NCBI GenBank assembly: GCA_905198755.1
Contig: CAJKDR010000042.1
Coordinates: forward strand, 1 to 8,318
Source of the DNA: an uncultured Clostridiaceae bacterium
GTDB taxonomy: Bacteria; Bacillota; Clostridia; TANB77; CAG-508
Direction of reading: 5' to 3'
DNA length: 8,318 nucleotides
Below are positions 6,513 through 8,318 of the stretch, piece by piece. Every line of letters starts with the position of its first letter. Positions within the stretch are counted from its first letter, which is position 1. The position numbers were made by a program, and so were the translations under genes. The notes under the pieces are model-generated. The model was not told where the DNA came from and made no database searches. It saw nothing but the letters and a program-made list of their open reading frames with translations.

Positions 6513-8318
6513 ATGGAAAAAAAATATTATGAATTAACTGCTCCTCAAAAGTCTATATGGCTTACAGAGCAGTACTATAAGAATACCAATATTAATAATG
6601 TTTGTGGTACTTTTTATAGTGATGAAATATTAGATTTTGAAATTCTAAAAAAAGCTCTTAATACTTTTTTACAAAGTAATGATAGCTTTAGAATTAAACT
6701 TCATTTTACAGAAGATAAAGTTGTTCAATATTTTTCTGATTTAGAAAATATTGATTTTAAGATAATTAATATAAAAAATAAAAATGAACAATCTACTTTG
6801 GAAGAAAATATGGCTTCTAAAGTGTTTACTATGCTTGATTCATTATTGTTTGAAATAGTATTATTCAGATATCCAGATAATCATGGTGGGTTTGTTATAA
6901 ACTCTCACCATTTAATTTCTGACTCTTGGACTAATGGAATAGTTGCAAATGATGTTGCATTAATTTATTCAAAAATCAAAAATAATGAATTATATGAGAA
7001 AGATAAATCACTTTCTTATATTGAATATATTGATTCAGAAAAAAAATATATTGAGAGTAATAAATTTCAAAAAGATAAAGAGTATTGGAATAACTTGTTT
7101 TCTACCATTCCAGAGGTTGCAACAATACCTTCTTTAAAAGATTCTATAAAGGATGATGACATTACTGCAAATCGTATTCTTTTGGATATTGGTACAGAGC
7201 TTTTTGCAAAACTAAAAAATTATTGTTCTGAAAATAAAGTCAGTCTTTATAATTTCTTTATGTCTGTTTTTGCTTTATACCTTGGTAGAGTATCTAATTT
7301 AGATGAATTCGTTATAGGAACTCCAATATTAAATAGAACAAATTATAAAGAAAAAGAAACAACAGGTATGTTTATTAATACATTACCTTTAAAAGTAACA
7401 TTATCACATGAAAAAACTTTTTTAGATAATTTAAAAGATATAGCTGTAAACTCTATGTCTTTATTAAGACATCAAAAATACTCATTTCAATATTTAATAG
7501 AAGATTTAAGAAAAAAAGATTCAAATTTGCCAAAATTATATAATGTACTTTACTCTTATCAAATAACAAAAATGAATGATAATATGGATTCTTTGAGCCA
7601 TATTACTTCTTGGGCATTTAATAAAACAATATCAGATGATTTAGATATACATATGTTTGAATGGAATGATAATGATTCAATTCAAATAGCTTATGATTAT
7701 AGAACATCAAAATATGACGAGCAAGATATTTCAGATTTACATGCTCGTATTTTGCATGTAATAAATCAAATTTTGGAAAATAATAATATTTTATTAAAAG
7801 ATATTGAAATAGTTACTCCAGAAGAAAAACATCAAATATTGTTTGACTTTAACAACACAAAATCAGACTATCCAAAAGATAAAACAATTGTAGATTTATT
7901 TGAAGAACAGGTTGAAAAGACACCTGATAATATTGCTGTGGTTTTTGCAGATCAGAAATTAACTTATAGAGAATTAAATGAAAAAGCAAATCAATTGGCT
8001 AGATACTTACTTGAAAAAGGTGTAAAAAAGGGGGATATTGTGGGACTTTTTCTTAATAAGTCTTTAGAAGTTATTATTGCTATGTTTGCCATATTAAAAA
8101 GTGGTGCGGCATTTTTACCTTTGGATACGGAATATCCTGATGAAAGACTAAATTACATATTATCAAATTCTTCATGCAAACTTATTCTTAAGTCCAATAA
8201 AATTGAAAATAATATAATATGTAATTATTACAATATAAATATAGATTTAGACAACACAGACATATACTCCCAAGATAATAATAACATATCACTTCCTTTG
8301 TCTGTTGATGATATTATG
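6513..8318 (+). CDS. Non-ribosomal peptide synthetase, condensation + adenylation domains, 3'-truncated
   Basis: NRPS modules assemble peptides without ribosomes: adenylation domains activate amino acids and condensation domains form the amide bond. Here 602 codons are open to the window end with no stop. The condensation domain covers about residues 1-440. C1-like LTAPQKSIWLTEQ begins near residue 8, and catalytic C3 HHLISDSW has H132, H133 and D137. A C4-like segment SYIEYIDSEKKYI follows, then C5 GMFINTLPL from residue 285 and C6-like HQKYSFQYLIEDL. The adenylation domain begins near 455 (FNNTKSDYPKDKTIVDLFEEQ). A1 LTYRELN is at 483-489 and A2 LKSGAAFLPLD at 528-538. The window ends just before the expected A3 phosphate-binding loop, so substrate specificity cannot be read. 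Only about 7 residues precede C1, leaving no room for a separate N-terminal docking domain. Base composition matches the neighbouring core genes. Domain identity is very secure; the product is unknown. Confidence 0.95.
   Translation, partial: MEKKYYELTAPQKSIWLTEQYYKNTNINNVCGTFYSDEILDFEILKKALNTFLQSNDSFRIKLHFTEDKVVQYFSDLENIDFKIINIKNKNEQSTLEENMASKVFTMLDSLLFEIVLFRYPDNHGGFVINSHHLISDSWTNGIVANDVALIYSKIKNNELYEKDKSLSYIEYIDSEKKYIESNKFQKDKEYWNNLFSTIPEVATIPSLKDSIKDDDITANRILLDIGTELFAKLKNYCSENKVSLYNFFMSVFALYLGRVSNLDEFVIGTPILNRTNYKEKETTGMFINTLPLKVTLSHEKTFLDNLKDIAVNSMSLLRHQKYSFQYLIEDLRKKDSNLPKLYNVLYSYQITKMNDNMDSLSHITSWAFNKTISDDLDIHMFEWNDNDSIQIAYDYRTSKYDEQDISDLHARILHVINQILENNNILLKDIEIVTPEEKHQILFDFNNTKSDYPKDKTIVDLFEEQVEKTPDNIAVVFADQKLTYRELNEKANQLARYLLEKGVKKGDIVGLFLNKSLEVIIAMFAILKSGAAFLPLDTEYPDERLNYILSNSSCKLILKSNKIENNIICNYYNINIDLDNTDIYSQDNNNISLPLSVDDIM

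Overview
The window is strongly AT-rich, and nearly every Arg codon in it is AGA. It carries a sporulation gene (spoIIR) next to standard Gram-positive housekeeping genes, so it most likely comes from a low-GC, spore-forming Firmicute (Clostridia or a relative). The species cannot be told from the sequence. No IS element, CRISPR array, prophage gene or rRNA is visible.

Layout, left to right. (1) 1-606 is the 5'-truncated spoIIR, whose product signals from forespore to mother cell. (2) 607-689 is a short leader with two hairpins and a weak promoter. (3) 690-3226 is a tight plus-strand run: murA (first committed step of peptidoglycan synthesis), a YycJ/WalJ-type metallo-beta-lactamase-fold hydrolase, and rlmH (23S rRNA methyltransferase). 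Its intrinsic terminator begins inside the last rlmH codons. (4) 3378-6145 is a second compact operon, comM - dprA - yraN, with gaps of 2-3 bases: DNA uptake and recombination functions plus a nuclease-fold protein. (5) 6146-6299 is a convergent minus-strand tRNA-Arg(UCU) unit with its own near-consensus promoter, encoded CCA and terminator hairpin. (6) 6300-6512 is an AT-rich regulatory region with no gene. It holds two possible promoters, a set of 9-bp direct repeats in 11-bp register and a 38-bp imperfect palindrome. (7) 6513 to the window end is a large open reading frame that runs off the edge: the start of a non-ribosomal peptide synthetase (NRPS) with a complete N-terminal condensation domain and the first part of an adenylation domain.

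Regions 1-5 are ordinary core genome. The accessory interest lies at the right edge. The NRPS begins directly with a condensation domain, which leaves open an N-acylating starter module or a downstream subunit fed by another protein, and its upstream region looks regulated. The product, the amino acid activated and the rest of the cluster lie outside the window.
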